The notes beneath the pieces are model-generated. The model worked only from the letters and a program-made list of their open reading frames with translations, made no database searches and had not been told where the DNA came from. Of a stretch of 64,000 nucleotides of DNA, positions 22,436 to 32,459 are shown one piece after another (within the stretch, counting starts at the first letter, position 1; each line of letters starts with the position of its first letter). This stretch comes from Wenzhouxiangella sediminis (GTDB lineage Bacteria; Pseudomonadota; Gammaproteobacteria; Xanthomonadales; Wenzhouxiangellaceae): NCBI RefSeq assembly GCF_003410055.1, contig NZ_QUZK01000052.1:62001-126000 (forward strand), in the 5' to 3' direction. A program made the position numbers and the translations under genes.

Positions 22436-25400
22436 TCAGGAAGTTTTTAGTGCTTCCAGCAGTTCGGTGATGGCCCGCCGGGCGGCGTCGAAGCTGAAGT
22501 GTTTCTCGACATTGGCCAGGCCGCCGTCGGACAGCTTCAGCCATAGCGCTTCGTCTTCGTAGGCCCGCACCACCGCCTCGGCGAAGGCCTCTGAGGTGTC
22601 GGCCACGAGCACGTCCTCCCCGTCCTCGAGGTACATGCCTTCGGCTGCGCAGCCGGTGGCCACCACCGGCAGGCCCCAGGCCATGGCCTGGTTGACCTTG
22701 CCCTTCACGCCCGCGCCGTAACGCAGGGGCGCCACGGACAGGCGGCAGCCTTCGAGGTAGGGTCCGAGGTCGGCGACGTAGCCGTGCACGACCACGCCTT
22801 CGCTCCTTCGCTCGCGCAGGCTCTCGGGCATGCGGCTGCCGATCAGGTGCAGCCGGGCCTCGGGAATCCGGTTTCGCACCAGCGGCATGATTTCGTCGAT
22901 CAGCCACTCGGCGGCATCTAGGTTGGGCGGGTGCTGGAATCCGCCGACGAAGAGCAGGTCGCGCCTTTCGGACCAACCCCGCCGCCGGCCGTGGATGCGG
23001 TGGATGTTCGAGAGGACCCGAATGCGGGCGTCGGGCACCAGTTCCCGCAACAGTTCCTGCTCGACCGGACTGACCACCAGCGTGGCATCGGCTTGCCGGA
23101 TCAGGGACAGTTCGGCCTCACGGGTCTTGCGCGCGATGCGCGCAGCCTTCTCGTCCCCGGCGATCTCGGCCATGCGCTCCTCGCGCAGGAAGTGCAGGTC
23201 GACGGTATCGAAGACCAACGCCGCATCTCGGCAGTGTCGGCGGATGACAGGCATCAGCGGTTCGAGCACGTAGTGCCGACTGACCAGTACCTGGTCCAGA
23301 CGCGCGCCGTGCCGGGCCAGCCATTCCTCGATGCTGCCGCTCCAGGGCTGATGGAGCACTTCCACGCCCGCGGTCTGCAGCTGGCGGGTGTAGCGCGCCA
23401 CCCAGGCCAGGTTCTCGGGCACGAAGCTGACCCGATAGCCCAGGTCGCGCAGGATGGTCAGCATGGCCACCATGCGCATCGAACCGGAATCCTTGTCGGG
23501 TTCGGGCGTGGTCGCGTCGATCACCAGCACGTGCCCGCGTGCCCGGTGATGGCGCGCCCGGTAGACGGCCTCGACGGCCTCGGGGCCGGGCACCGGCTCG
23601 GGCTGCCGGGCCAGCTGATTCTTCCAACGCGCCAGGAACTTCTCGCGATTGACGGCCTGGTAGCGCTTGGTGCCCGAGGATTCGTCGGTGCCGGAACTGA
23701 TGCCCTCGTGATGAACGATGGTGCAGGCGGGCTGGTAGATGACTCGCAGCCCGGCTTCGCGTACGCGGAAACACAGGTCGGTGTCCTCGTAGTAGGCCGG
23801 CGCGTAGTGCTTGTCGAAGCCGCCCAGTCGAGCAAACAGCGTCCGCTCGATGCCCAGGCAGGCGCCGGAGACGTAGTCGGCCTGGCAGGCGAAGTTGTAC
23901 TCGGGTCGGTCGGGGTCGTCACCGCGACCGTAGTTCCAGCCCGATCCGTCATTGAAGACGATGCCGCCGGCTTCCTGCAGGCGGCCGTCCGGATACACCA
24001 GCCGGGCGCCGACGATGCCGGTGTCGGGAAACGACGCAAAGGTCTGCACCAGGGCCTCGATCCAGCCGTCGGTGACCGTCGTATCGTTGTTGAGGAAGAC
24101 CAGGTAACGGCCCTTCGCGGCTTCAGCGCCCGCGTTGCAGCTGGCGATGAAGCCGCTGTTGGTCTCGTTGCGTACTGCGACCACGCCCCGGCATTGCGCC
24201 AGGTATTCGGCGGTGTCGTCCGTGGAGCAGTCGTCGACGACGATCACCTCGAGCGGGGTCGTGCCGGATCGGGCGGCGATCGAATTCAGGCACGCCGAAG
24301 TGTAGTGGGCCTTGTTGAAGACCGGCACGACGATGCTGACTACCGGTTCGTCGGGTGGTTCCAGGCAGACCGGGCAGAGCGTTTCACCCGGCGCCTCGAC
24401 GGTCTCGACGCCTTCGGGCATCGCCACTCGGGGCGGGGCACCCTGCTGCATCAGCTCGAGCGTGCCGCGTGCGCCGTAGAGCCGAAGGTTGTGGAACAGT
24501 CGGGCGAGCATCCGCGGCCAGCGCAGCGGGTTGTAGACGCGTCGGCGAAGCGCATTGGCAACGATGCGGTTGGTGACGCGCATCGGTCGCGTCATCCGCC
24601 ACGACCGGCTCGCGAATATGGTCTGGAGCTCCTCTTCCAGGTGCTCGGTCCGGCCGCGCTGGGCCTGGAGTTCGTTGCGCATCGATTCCAGCTCGGATTC
24701 CGTCACCTCGAGCCGCCGCAGTTTGTCGGCGACTTCCTGCCGGTAGTCGTCCAGCTCGCTTTCAAGGCGCTTAGCCCAGTTCGTGCGCTCTCCTGCCAGG
24801 CGTTCCTGCTTTCGGGCCCAGTCCGTCCGCCGTTCGAGATCGCGGCGAAGCGCTTCGATTTCGTCGCGCATTGCCCGGTGCTCCAGGCGGGAGTCGGCAA
24901 GGCGGGCGGCACGGACTGCGGCCTGCAGCTCGGCGCCCGAGCTCGCGGCCGCGCCACGCGGGCGGGCCGGCTCGAGGCCGACGCACTCCTCGATCGAAGA
25001 CAACGCCCCGCTCACCGGCGGCTCAGCCGGCAGTGCCCGGCGCATCGCCTCGAGTCGTTCGGGCTGCTCGCGCAGGGATTGCACCGCCTGCACCAGTGAA
25101 GCGGCGTTCGGTTCGAACAGCAGGCCGTCGACCTCGTGGCGTATGCGCTCGACGAAACTGCCGGTTCGCGTGGCCAGCGGCACCAGGCCGAGCGACCGGG
25201 TCTCGGACAGGACGTAGTTCCAGGTCTCGGCCACGGTGGACAGAAAGAGCGCGGCCTGGGCGCCGAGGCGCGCCAGGTGCCGCGGCAGGTCTTCGTGGCG
25301 GTAATCGAGGACGATATCGACGCCGGGTCGGCCGAAGAAGCGCATGCCGTCGCTGCCGCAACCCAGCAGCGTGACCCGGGCTTGGCCGCGCAGTTCCTCG

Positions 25401-26842
25401 AGCGCGGCCTCGAGCAGGCGAAGGCCTTTGCCCGCGGACAGGCGGCCGACCACCACCAGGTTGAGCCGGCCGTCGGGCAGCGGTCTCGGTTGGATCAGCG
25501 CTGTTTCGGCAGGCCAGCCGGCGAACCCGTGCGGCACCACGTGCGCCCCTTCGAGCGGATCGGCAACCAGTTTTCGCCAGCGCTCGAGAACCTGGCCGGT
25601 GGGGGCAGCCAGGGCCACGCCGTTGTCGCGAACAGCACCCAGCCAGGCCGTGGCCAGTTGTTGCCAGGCCCCGCTGCGGCGCTCCTCGAAAAGGAAGGCC
25701 TCGCCGGACTCGGCAACGGCGCGGTCGAGGTCGATGCGTCCGTCCTCGCCGGCGAAGGCCAGCGGGTCGTGATCGAGCACCGGCCAGGCGGGATAGTAGT
25801 CGTGCAGCATCTCCAGCGTGGGTTGGCCGGTGGCCAGGGCGTCCAGGCTGTGTCCGATCAGCGATGAAACCAGGATGCGCGCCACGCCGAAGCGGTCAAT
25901 CACGCTCGAGAGAATCTCCCGATAGCCGGCGTGTTCGACATCCGTTCCCGAAATGGCGGGAGAAAGCGTCCATTGGCGGATGCAGGACCGCCCGGGGCCG
26001 GCGGCGTAGAGCTTGAGCCACTGTCCGTGGACGCGGCCGTCGGTGCGACCACCTGCCGAGAGAACGAGGTGGTTGTGTTCCGGGTCGGCGGCCACGACAT
26101 CGGCGATCCAGCGGGCCACGCCGCCGCCCCAGTCGTGGCTGATGTGAAGCACGACCGGCCGTGGGTCGAATCCATGAAGGGGCAGGGGAGCGAAATCGCC
26201 GGCCGTCGCCAGTTCGCCGAGCCGTTCCCGCAGCTGGCCGAGCGCGGCGCGCAGGTCGGGCGCGGTCTCCTCTTCGCCGGGACCGGCCTCCGGATCCCGG
26301 ATCCAGAGGCCGTCGTATATCCAGCCACGCCCGCTCTCGGCCAGTGCGATCGCCTCGCTTGCACGCCCGGCCAGCACCACGGCGAGTCGCTCCGGTCGAA
26401 GGCGGGCGGGGGAGAACTTCAGCTCGGCGGCCGCCTGCATGAGGGAATCGATCGGCGCGCCCGCGTCCAACAGCCCGGCCGCCGGGTCGAGTCCGGCCTG
26501 GTGGTTGCCGGGAAGGGTCAGCAGCGCAGGGCAGTCGGGGGAAGCCAGGGCATGCGCGAGGCGCTGCCCGAATCGCTCGGGCAGGACCAGCTGCGGCGCC
26601 ACGAGCAGGACGCCATGGCGCGTACGTTCGGCGTCGAGCTGGCCCAGCCAGGTCCACCAGGGCCCACGGCTGCCGGGCAGGACTTCCAGCCCGTCGGGCG
26701 CATGTCCGCCCTCGCTGGCGACGACCTCGCCGCTGCAGTGGGCCTGCAGCGCCTCGAGCCAGGCCGGTTCGACCGACCGGTCCGGCTGGGTCAGCACGAT
26801 CACCAGTGCGTGGTCGATGAATTGGCTGTCGGGATCAGTCAC
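22436..26842 (-). CDS. Giant multidomain glycosyltransferase (GT4-like, coiled coil, GT2, GT4)
   Basis: A 1468-residue protein. Residues ~200-600 resemble a GT-B fold, with LNLVVVGRLSAGKGLRLLEAA and a donor-site VAETWNYVLSETRSLGLVPL. Residues ~640-735 are a long charged coiled coil (ERRTDWARKQERLAGERTNW and so on). Residues ~830-1070 are a GT2 domain with VVSIVVPVFNKAHYTSACLN, VIVVDDCSTDDT and FLNNDTTVTDGW, the DXD-like site. Residues ~1105-1468 are a second GT-B domain with LLFVGGFQHPPNLDAAEWL and a G(A)GVKGKVNQAMAWGLPVV donor loop. It probably extends a surface polysaccharide, with one chain carrying several linkages. No signal peptide or membrane span is seen. The flanking genes are not glycan genes; a related 774-residue enzyme is at 33240. 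Confidence 0.85.
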   Translation of the reverse strand: MTDPDSQFIDHALVIVLTQPDRSVEPAWLEALQAHCSGEVVASEGGHAPDGLEVLPGSRGPWWTWLGQLDAERTRHGVLLVAPQLVLPERFGQRLAHALASPDCPALLTLPGNHQAGLDPAAGLLDAGAPIDSLMQAAAELKFSPARLRPERLAVVLAGRASEAIALAESGRGWIYDGLWIRDPEAGPGEEETAPDLRAALGQLRERLGELATAGDFAPLPLHGFDPRPVVLHISHDWGGGVARWIADVVAADPEHNHLVLSAGGRTDGRVHGQWLKLYAAGPGRSCIRQWTLSPAISGTDVEHAGYREILSSVIDRFGVARILVSSLIGHSLDALATGQPTLEMLHDYYPAWPVLDHDPLAFAGEDGRIDLDRAVAESGEAFLFEERRSGAWQQLATAWLGAVRDNGVALAAPTGQVLERWRKLVADPLEGAHVVPHGFAGWPAETALIQPRPLPDGRLNLVVVGRLSAGKGLRLLEAALEELRGQARVTLLGCGSDGMRFFGRPGVDIVLDYRHEDLPRHLARLGAQAALFLSTVAETWNYVLSETRSLGLVPLATRTGSFVERIRHEVDGLLFEPNAASLVQAVQSLREQPERLEAMRRALPAEPPVSGALSSIEECVGLEPARPRGAAASSGAELQAAVRAARLADSRLEHRAMRDEIEALRRDLERRTDWARKQERLAGERTNWAKRLESELDDYRQEVADKLRRLEVTESELESMRNELQAQRGRTEHLEEELQTIFASRSWRMTRPMRVTNRIVANALRRRVYNPLRWPRMLARLFHNLRLYGARGTLELMQQGAPPRVAMPEGVETVEAPGETLCPVCLEPPDEPVVSIVVPVFNKAHYTSACLNSIAARSGTTPLEVIVVDDCSTDDTAEYLAQCRGVVAVRNETNSGFIASCNAGAEAAKGRYLVFLNNDTTVTDGWIEALVQTFASFPDTGIVGARLVYPDGRLQEAGGIVFNDGSGWNYGRGDDPDRPEYNFACQADYVSGACLGIERTLFARLGGFDKHYAPAYYEDTDLCFRVREAGLRVIYQPACTIVHHEGISSGTDESSGTKRYQAVNREKFLARWKNQLARQPEPVPGPEAVEAVYRARHHRARGHVLVIDATTPEPDKDSGSMRMVAMLTILRDLGYRVSFVPENLAWVARYTRQLQTAGVEVLHQPWSGSIEEWLARHGARLDQVLVSRHYVLEPLMPVIRRHCRDAALVFDTVDLHFLREERMAEIAGDEKAARIARKTREAELSLIRQADATLVVSPVEQELLRELVPDARIRVLSNIHRIHGRRRGWSERRDLLFVGGFQHPPNLDAAEWLIDEIMPLVRNRIPEARLHLIGSRMPESLRERRSEGVVVHGYVADLGPYLEGCRLSVAPLRYGAGVKGKVNQAMAWGLPVVATGCAAEGMYLEDGEDVLVADTSEAFAEAVVRAYEDEALWLKLSDGGLANVEKHFSFDAARRAITELLEALKTS

Positions 26843-26984
26843 CGGGCTGGCGTGCCATGAGCTAGTTCGAGAATGATGGTGCGACGGTATACTGCATTGC
26901 CGCGGTCCACATCAGTGCAACCGCCGGACCCGTCGCCGCAAACGGGCAATTATCGTTCAACCATGGTGTTCTGTCATCTCGCGT

Positions 26985-29276
26985 ATGGCCCGCAAGCCAC
27001 GGCGCAGCCGTAAATCACGTTCCGCAAAGAAGCGCAGCGGCGCCCGCCGCTGGTCGCGCTGGCTGCTGCGTCCGCTGCTGTTCGTGCTGGGCCTGGCGCT
27101 GGGGCTGTTCGGCCCCTGGGTATGGTGGCTCGATCGAGAGGTATCCCTGCGCTTCGCCGATCGGCACCTGGCCGAAGCCAGCCGGGTCTACGCCCGCCCC
27201 CTCGAGTTGCACGACGGACTGCTGCTGTCGCGCCGTGACCTGCTTGTCGAACTCGAAGCCGCCGGTCTGCGGGCCGGCTCGCCCGCCCGGGCCGGGCGTT
27301 TCCGGGTCGACGGCGAGCGAATCGAACTGCACCTGCCGGCTTTCGACTTTCCCGACGGACGACAGGACGCCCGGCGCGCGTCGTTGAACCTGAACGGCGG
27401 CCGGGTCGACCTGCGCGGGGAGACCACGGTGTTGCGACTGCCGCCGGCCGAACTCGGGCGCATCCTGCCCCTGGACGACCGCGTGCGTACCCCGCTGGCC
27501 ATCGAGGAATACCCTCCGCTGCTGGTCGCCGGCGCGCAGGCCGTCGAGGACCGTCGCTTCAAGCACCACTTCGGTGTCGACCCGGTGGGGCTGGCGCGGG
27601 CAATGTGGGCCAACCTGCGCGCCGGACGGGTAGTGCAGGGCGGCAGCACGATCACCCAGCAGCTCGTCAAGAACCTGTTCCTGTCGCCCGAGCGCAGCCT
27701 CCTGCGCAAGTTCAACGAGGCGATCATGGCCGTCAGCCTGGAGCTGCGATTCTCCAAGGCGGAGATCCTCGAGGCCTGGCTCAACGAGGTCTACCTGGGC
27801 CAGGACGGTCGGCGCGCCATCCACGGCTTCGGCCGGGCCGCGGAATACTATTTCGGGCAGCCGGTCGAAGCGCTCGACGCCGGCCAGATCGCGCTGCTCG
27901 TGGGCATGGTGCGCGGCGCGTCCTGGTACCACCCGCTGCGCAATCCCGGGCGTGCACGGGAGCGTCGCGATCTCGTCCTGGCGATGTTCCACGAGACCGG
28001 CCTGATCGACGAGAACACGCTTCGCCGTCAGCAGGCCGCCGGCCTGGGCCTTCGACCTTCGCTTCGGTCCGGGGCCAGCCAGTACGGTGCTTTCATGGAC
28101 CTGGTCGGGCGTCAGCTCCGGGCCGATTACCGCGACGCCGACCTGCGCGGCACCGGGCTGCGTGTGTTCACCACGCTGTCGCCTTCGGCGCAGCGCCGGG
28201 CGGAGACGGCCCTGGCCGAGGGGCTGTCCGGCGTCGAGCGCGAGCCCGATTCGCTGCAGGGCGCCATCGTCCTGGTCGAGCCCGGTGACGGCGAAGTGCG
28301 CGCCCTGGTGGGGGATCGGGTGCGCGGAAGGCGCGGCTTCAATCGCGCGCTGGACGCCCGCCGCCCGGTCGGCTCGGTCATCAAGCCCCTGGTCTACCTG
28401 CTGGCGCTATCGCGTCCGGACCGCTTCACCCTGGTCACGCCGGTGGAGGATGAAGCGCTGACGGTCGATATCCCCGGTTCCGGGCCCTGGCAGCCGGTCA
28501 ACTACGATGGCGTCAGCCACGGTACGGTGCCGCTGCTCGAAGCGCTGGCTCAGTCCTACAATCAGGCCAGCGTCCGGATCGGCATGGCCGTGGGCGTGGA
28601 TGCCCTGTTCGACCTGATGCGCCGACTCGGCGTCGAGCCGGGCCGCGAGGCACACCCGGCCGCTTTTCTCGGCGCCGTGAGTCTCACGCCGCTGCAGGTC
28701 GCCCAGCTTTACCAGCCCATCGCGGCGGAAGGCTACAGCGCCCCGATCCGGGCGGTGCGAGAGGTCGTCGATCGCGACGGCAAGACGATCGCCCGCTATC
28801 CGCTCCGACTCAAGCCGCTGCCCCAGCGCGAGTCCCTGGCGCTGCTGGATTTCGCCCTGCGGCGGGTGGTCACCCACGGGACCGGCCGATCGCTGGCGGG
28901 CATGCTGGCTGACGATCCGGGGGTGCGCGGCAAGACCGGCACCACCAACGACCGGCGCGATGCCTGGTTCGTGGGCTACACGAGCGACTGGCTGGGCGTG
29001 GTCTGGACCGGCCGCGACGACAATCGGCCCGCCGGCGTGGGGGGTGCCAGCACCGCTCTGCCGGTCTGGGCCGGTTTGTTCGACGAGCTGCCCACGCGTG
29101 CGGTTCGCCCCGGCTGGCCGGACAGCGTCGAGTGGTTCTGGGTGGATTGGCCGCACGCGCGCCTGGCCGCCGAACACTGCGAGGGCGCCGTGGCCGTGCC
29201 CTTCATCGCCGGCAGTCAGCCCGAGACACTTTCCGATTGCCTGGAAAAGCGCGGAATCTGGCCCTTCGGTCGTTGA
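26985..29276 (+). CDS. mrcB: Bifunctional penicillin-binding protein 1B
   Basis: A 763-residue class A PBP that polymerises and cross-links peptidoglycan in the periplasm. A basic N-terminal tail precedes one membrane helix (about 27-50). A UB2H-like domain follows (SRVYARPLELHDGLLLS...). The GT51 domain has AVEDRRFKHHFGVD with catalytic Glu188 and QGGSTITQQLVKN. The transpeptidase has SVIK with Ser464 and Lys467, SYN in AQSYNQASVRIG, and KTGT at Lys650. All active-site residues are intact, and length matches E. coli MrcB without its long tail. It is divergent from the giant glycosyltransferase across a 142-base gap; a TATACT box at 26888 may be part of its promoter. Confidence 0.94.
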   Translation: MARKPRRSRKSRSAKKRSGARRWSRWLLRPLLFVLGLALGLFGPWVWWLDREVSLRFADRHLAEASRVYARPLELHDGLLLSRRDLLVELEAAGLRAGSPARAGRFRVDGERIELHLPAFDFPDGRQDARRASLNLNGGRVDLRGETTVLRLPPAELGRILPLDDRVRTPLAIEEYPPLLVAGAQAVEDRRFKHHFGVDPVGLARAMWANLRAGRVVQGGSTITQQLVKNLFLSPERSLLRKFNEAIMAVSLELRFSKAEILEAWLNEVYLGQDGRRAIHGFGRAAEYYFGQPVEALDAGQIALLVGMVRGASWYHPLRNPGRARERRDLVLAMFHETGLIDENTLRRQQAAGLGLRPSLRSGASQYGAFMDLVGRQLRADYRDADLRGTGLRVFTTLSPSAQRRAETALAEGLSGVEREPDSLQGAIVLVEPGDGEVRALVGDRVRGRRGFNRALDARRPVGSVIKPLVYLLALSRPDRFTLVTPVEDEALTVDIPGSGPWQPVNYDGVSHGTVPLLEALAQSYNQASVRIGMAVGVDALFDLMRRLGVEPGREAHPAAFLGAVSLTPLQVAQLYQPIAAEGYSAPIRAVREVVDRDGKTIARYPLRLKPLPQRESLALLDFALRRVVTHGTGRSLAGMLADDPGVRGKTGTTNDRRDAWFVGYTSDWLGVVWTGRDDNRPAGVGGASTALPVWAGLFDELPTRAVRPGWPDSVEWFWVDWPHARLAAEHCEGAVAVPFIAGSQPETLSDCLEKRGIWPFGR

Positions 29277-29354
29277 CGCGACCGCATTGTTCAGCGATCA
29301 ACGCATTCCTAGTACCATTGACTGCGGTTTTGACATGACGCGTCGAGCATTTCA

Positions 29355-29870
29355 ATGAAGGCCGGAATCACCCGTTTCCCGATTTTCGGGCTGACCATTC
29401 TGGCGGTCCTTCTGCTGGCCGCCTGTGCACCCTGGCAGCCGACCCTGGACGATCCGGAGATCGCCGAGCAGGTGCGCGCCCCGGAAGGCGGCGGAGAGCC
29501 GCGCGGGCTGCAGGTCTATCCATTGCGCAACCCGGCCGTTCGCGAGCTCGAGAAGGCCGCCGAGGCCGCTCGTTCCGAGGGCGATTTCGATCGCGCCGAG
29601 AGCCTGCTCGAGCGCGCCCTTCGCATCGAGGATCGCGACCCTGAACTGTTGCAGCGGATGGCCGAACTGCAGCTCTCCCGCGGCCGGTGGGAGCAGGCGG
29701 AAAGCTACGCCATGCGTTCCTGGGAACTGGGCCCGCAGGTCGGTGATATCTGCCGGCGCAACTGGCGCACGATGGCGCTGGCGCGAGAGCGCGACGGCGA
29801 CGTGATCAAGGCCGCCCAGGCGCGCGAGCGCGTCGAGATCTGTCCCGTCGAGCCGCCCGAGCGCTACTGA
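29355..29870 (+). CDS. TPR-containing lipoprotein
   Basis: A 171-residue lipoprotein with signal LAVLLLAAC (cysteine near residue 24). After a Pro/Gly-rich linker it has two to three tetratricopeptide-like helices, seen in AVRELEKAAEAARSEGDFDRA, ESLLERALRIEDRDPELLQRM and AELQLSRGRWEQAESYAMRS. Such proteins usually act as scaffolds in the envelope. Its position between mrcB and the helicase gene suggests a possible role as a PBP1B cofactor similar to LpoB, but there is no sequence evidence for that. Both neighbours are on the same strand with gaps of 78 and 28 bases. Confidence 0.8.
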   Translation: MKAGITRFPIFGLTILAVLLLAACAPWQPTLDDPEIAEQVRAPEGGGEPRGLQVYPLRNPAVRELEKAAEAARSEGDFDRAESLLERALRIEDRDPELLQRMAELQLSRGRWEQAESYAMRSWELGPQVGDICRRNWRTMALARERDGDVIKAAQARERVEICPVEPPERY

Positions 29871-29898
29871 TCGTGGCTTGTGCCCTGACTGCGACCGG

Positions 29899-31806
29899 AT
29901 GAGCGAATCCCTCACCAACCTCTTCGGTCCCGAGGGTGCGCTGGCCGGCGCCTTGCCTGACTTTCGCCCTCGCGAAGGGCAGCTGAGGCTGGCGGAAACC
30001 ATCGATCACTGTCTCCAGGGTGGACAGGACCTGGTCGCCGAGGCGGCCACCGGCACCGGCAAGACCCTGGCCTACCTGGTGCCTGTGTTGCTGCGGGGCG
30101 AGCGCACGATCATCTCGACCGGCACCCTCAACCTGCAGGACCAGCTCTTCCGTCGCGACCTGCCGCTGGCGCTCAAGGCGCTGGGCGTGGAGCGCAAGGT
30201 GGCGCTGCTGAAGGGTCGGGCCAACTATCTGTGCCTTCACCGGCTCGAGCGTCACATCTCCGAACCGGAACTGTTCGACGACGTCATGGACGAACTGCGC
30301 ATCGTCCAGCGCTGGGCCCGGCACACCAACAGCGGGGAGATCAGCGAAATCGACGACATCCCCTCGGGCTCGCGCACCTGGCCCCTGGTGACTTCCACGC
30401 AGGACAACTGTCTCGGCAGCGAGTGTCCTTTCCTGTCCGACTGTCACCTGGTCCATGCGCGAAGGCAGGCCCAGGAGGCGGACGTCGTGGTGGTCAATCA
30501 TCATCTGCTGTTCGCCGACATGGCGCTCAAGCAGACCGGCTTCGGCGAGGTGCTGCCGGGCGCCGACACGGTGGTCATCGACGAAGCGCACCAGGTGCCC
30601 GACACCGCCATGCGGTTTTTCTCGCGCGGGATCAGCGCCTGGCAGGTCCGCGAGCTGGCCCGCGATACGCTGGCCGCCAGCGCCGGCGCGGCGGGCAGCC
30701 TGAGGCTGCTGCAGTCGCCCGTGGCCAACCTGCGCGCCGCGCTCGAACAGGCGGTGAGCGCCTGCGTCGACCTGCCGCGCCGGGGTGAGTATTCGGCGCT
30801 GCGCGATTGCCTGGACGAGTTTCACGTGCTTTCGCGCGCGCTCAACGACCTGTCGCGAGCCCTTGATCCGCTCGCCGAGCGCACGCGAGACCTTTCCAAT
30901 TGCTCCGATCGCGCGGTCGCTTTGCACGACGGCCTGCACGCCTTTCTGGAAGGCAAGGAAGGCTACGTGCGCTGGTTCAGCAGCCGCCAGGGGCGCTTCC
31001 AGCTCAATCTCACGCCGCTGGACGTGGCCGCGCCGCTGACCGAACTGCGCGAGCGTGTGCCGGCGACCTGGGTGATGACCTCCGCGACCCTGGCGGTCAA
31101 CGGCCGTTTCGAGCATTTCACGCGCCGGCTCGGGCTGGACTCGGCCGAGGAGCTGGTCGTGGAAAGCCCCTTCGACTATCCCGAGCAGACGCGGCTGTGG
31201 ATTCCCGAGAACCTGCCCGAGCCGCGCGATCCGGCCCACACCGAGCGCCTGCTCGAGGAAGTCATGCCCCTGGTGCGCGCCGCCGGAGGGCGGGGCTTTC
31301 TTCTGTTCACCGCTCATCGGGCCCTGCAGCGAGCGGCGCATTGGCTGCGGGCGCACACCGATTTCAACCTGCTCATCCAGGAAGACGCGCCGCGCCATGT
31401 GCTGCTCGAGCGATTCCGCACGACGCCGAACAGCCTGCTGCTCGGCGCCGCCAGCTTCTGGGAAGGGGTCGACGTGCCCGGCCAGGCGCTGAGCATCGTG
31501 GTGATCGACAAGCTGCCCTTCGCCGCGCCCGACGACCCGGTGCTGGAGGCGACGCTCAAGGCCGTGCGCGAGTCGGGGGAGAACCCGTTTACCACCGTTC
31601 AGCTGCCCCAGGCCGTGCTGGCGCTCAAGCAGGGCGCCGGCCGGCTGATCCGGCAGTGGAACGATTTCGGCGTGCTGGTCCTGGGTGATCCGCGCATCAC
31701 GCAGAAACCCTACGGCCGGCTTTTCCTCAAGAGCCTGCCGCCGATGACCCGCGCGCACAGTGCCGCCGAGGCCGCGGAGTTCCTGCGCGAGAGGTTGGCG
31801 GCATGA
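29899..31806 (+). CDS. yoaA: ATP-dependent DNA helicase of the DinG/YoaA (XPD-like) family
   Basis: A 635-residue superfamily 2 helicase from ATG 29899. A TTG seven codons earlier keeps the frame open but adds an unlikely Cys-rich start. Walker A is EAATGTGKTLAYL (near 50), and the DEAH box is VVIDEAHQVPD (near 228). Four cysteines around YLCLHRL and NCLGSECPFLSDC should bind the 4Fe-4S cluster of this family. C-terminal motifs include VMTSATL, FLLFTAHRAL and a QGAGRLIR motif VI. The length fits YoaA (~636) rather than DinG (~716). In E. coli YoaA works with the HolC clamp-loader subunit in repair of stalled forks. It overlaps tsaB by four bases. Confidence 0.9.
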   Translation: MSESLTNLFGPEGALAGALPDFRPREGQLRLAETIDHCLQGGQDLVAEAATGTGKTLAYLVPVLLRGERTIISTGTLNLQDQLFRRDLPLALKALGVERKVALLKGRANYLCLHRLERHISEPELFDDVMDELRIVQRWARHTNSGEISEIDDIPSGSRTWPLVTSTQDNCLGSECPFLSDCHLVHARRQAQEADVVVVNHHLLFADMALKQTGFGEVLPGADTVVIDEAHQVPDTAMRFFSRGISAWQVRELARDTLAASAGAAGSLRLLQSPVANLRAALEQAVSACVDLPRRGEYSALRDCLDEFHVLSRALNDLSRALDPLAERTRDLSNCSDRAVALHDGLHAFLEGKEGYVRWFSSRQGRFQLNLTPLDVAAPLTELRERVPATWVMTSATLAVNGRFEHFTRRLGLDSAEELVVESPFDYPEQTRLWIPENLPEPRDPAHTERLLEEVMPLVRAAGGRGFLLFTAHRALQRAAHWLRAHTDFNLLIQEDAPRHVLLERFRTTPNSLLLGAASFWEGVDVPGQALSIVVIDKLPFAAPDDPVLEATLKAVRESGENPFTTVQLPQAVLALKQGAGRLIRQWNDFGVLVLGDPRITQKPYGRLFLKSLPPMTRAHSAAEAAEFLRERLAA

Positions 31807-32459
31807 ATCGGCTGGGACTGGAGACAGCCACCGATTTCTGCTCCGTGGCGCTGGATGTCGACGGCGAGGTCAGCCTGCGCGAGGAACTGGCGCCGCGCCG
31901 CCACGCCGAGTTGCTCATTCCCTGGATCCGGGAGCTGCTCGCCGAGCGCGGCCTGGGCTTCGGCGATCTCGACGCCCTGGCCGTCTCGCGCGGCCCCGGC
32001 GGATTCACCAGTCTGCGCATCGGACTGGGCGTGGCCCAGGGCATCGCGCTCGCCCATGGCCTGCCCATCCACGCCGTCTCGACCCTTGCCGCGCTCGCCC
32101 GCGCCGCCGACCCCGAGGGCCGTGCCGACCACGTCCTCGCCGTCCTGGACGCACGCATGTCGGAAGTCTACGCCGGGTTCTTCGAGGGCCGAGAAGGCGT
32201 TCACCATCCGATCGGCGCGGAGGTCGTGGTGCCGCCGGCAAAGCTCGAACTGCCCCATGACGGCCCCTGGCTCGCCGCCGGCTCCGGCCTGGCGAGCTAC
32301 GGCGATGTGCTCGAAAGCGTTCTCACCGGCAAGGTCTCCGCGAAGCATCCGGACATCTGGCCTGACGCCCGCAGCGTCCTGGCATTGGCCGACACCGTCG
32401 ACCCGGTCCCCGCCTGGGAACTGGAGCCGAAATACGTCCGCGACGACGTCACGAGTTAA
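31803..32459 (+). CDS. tsaB: tRNA threonylcarbamoyladenosine biosynthesis protein TsaB
   Basis: A 218-residue ASKHA-fold protein that partners TsaD and TsaE in forming t6A37 on ANN-decoding tRNAs. The N-terminal GLETATDFCSVAL and the RGPGGFTSLRIGLGVAQGIA loop are diagnostic; most homologues have GPGSFTGLRIG. PAWELEPKYVRDDV at the C-terminus is the family ending. Its ATG overlaps the helicase stop (ATGA), so it is translationally coupled, an arrangement seen in many gammaproteobacteria where yoaA and tsaB are adjacent. Confidence 0.92.
   Translation: MNRLGLETATDFCSVALDVDGEVSLREELAPRRHAELLIPWIRELLAERGLGFGDLDALAVSRGPGGFTSLRIGLGVAQGIALAHGLPIHAVSTLAALARAADPEGRADHVLAVLDARMSEVYAGFFEGREGVHHPIGAEVVVPPAKLELPHDGPWLAAGSGLASYGDVLESVLTGKVSAKHPDIWPDARSVLALADTVDPVPAWELEPKYVRDDVTS

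Noticed and set aside
22931-25099. A 722-codon rightward open frame opposite the giant glycosyltransferase
   Set aside because: It is an antisense shadow: low-complexity, with no recognisable domain or ribosome site, while the opposite strand encodes clear glycosyltransferase motifs.
26843-26984. Full sigma-70 promoter for mrcB
   Set aside because: A TATACT box at 26888 is good, but no acceptable -35 element was found at 16-18 bases, so it is only mentioned under mrcB.
29878-29898. TTG start for the YoaA-like helicase
   Set aside because: It would add seven residues with two cysteines and has no ribosome site; ATG 29899 gives the family N-terminus.
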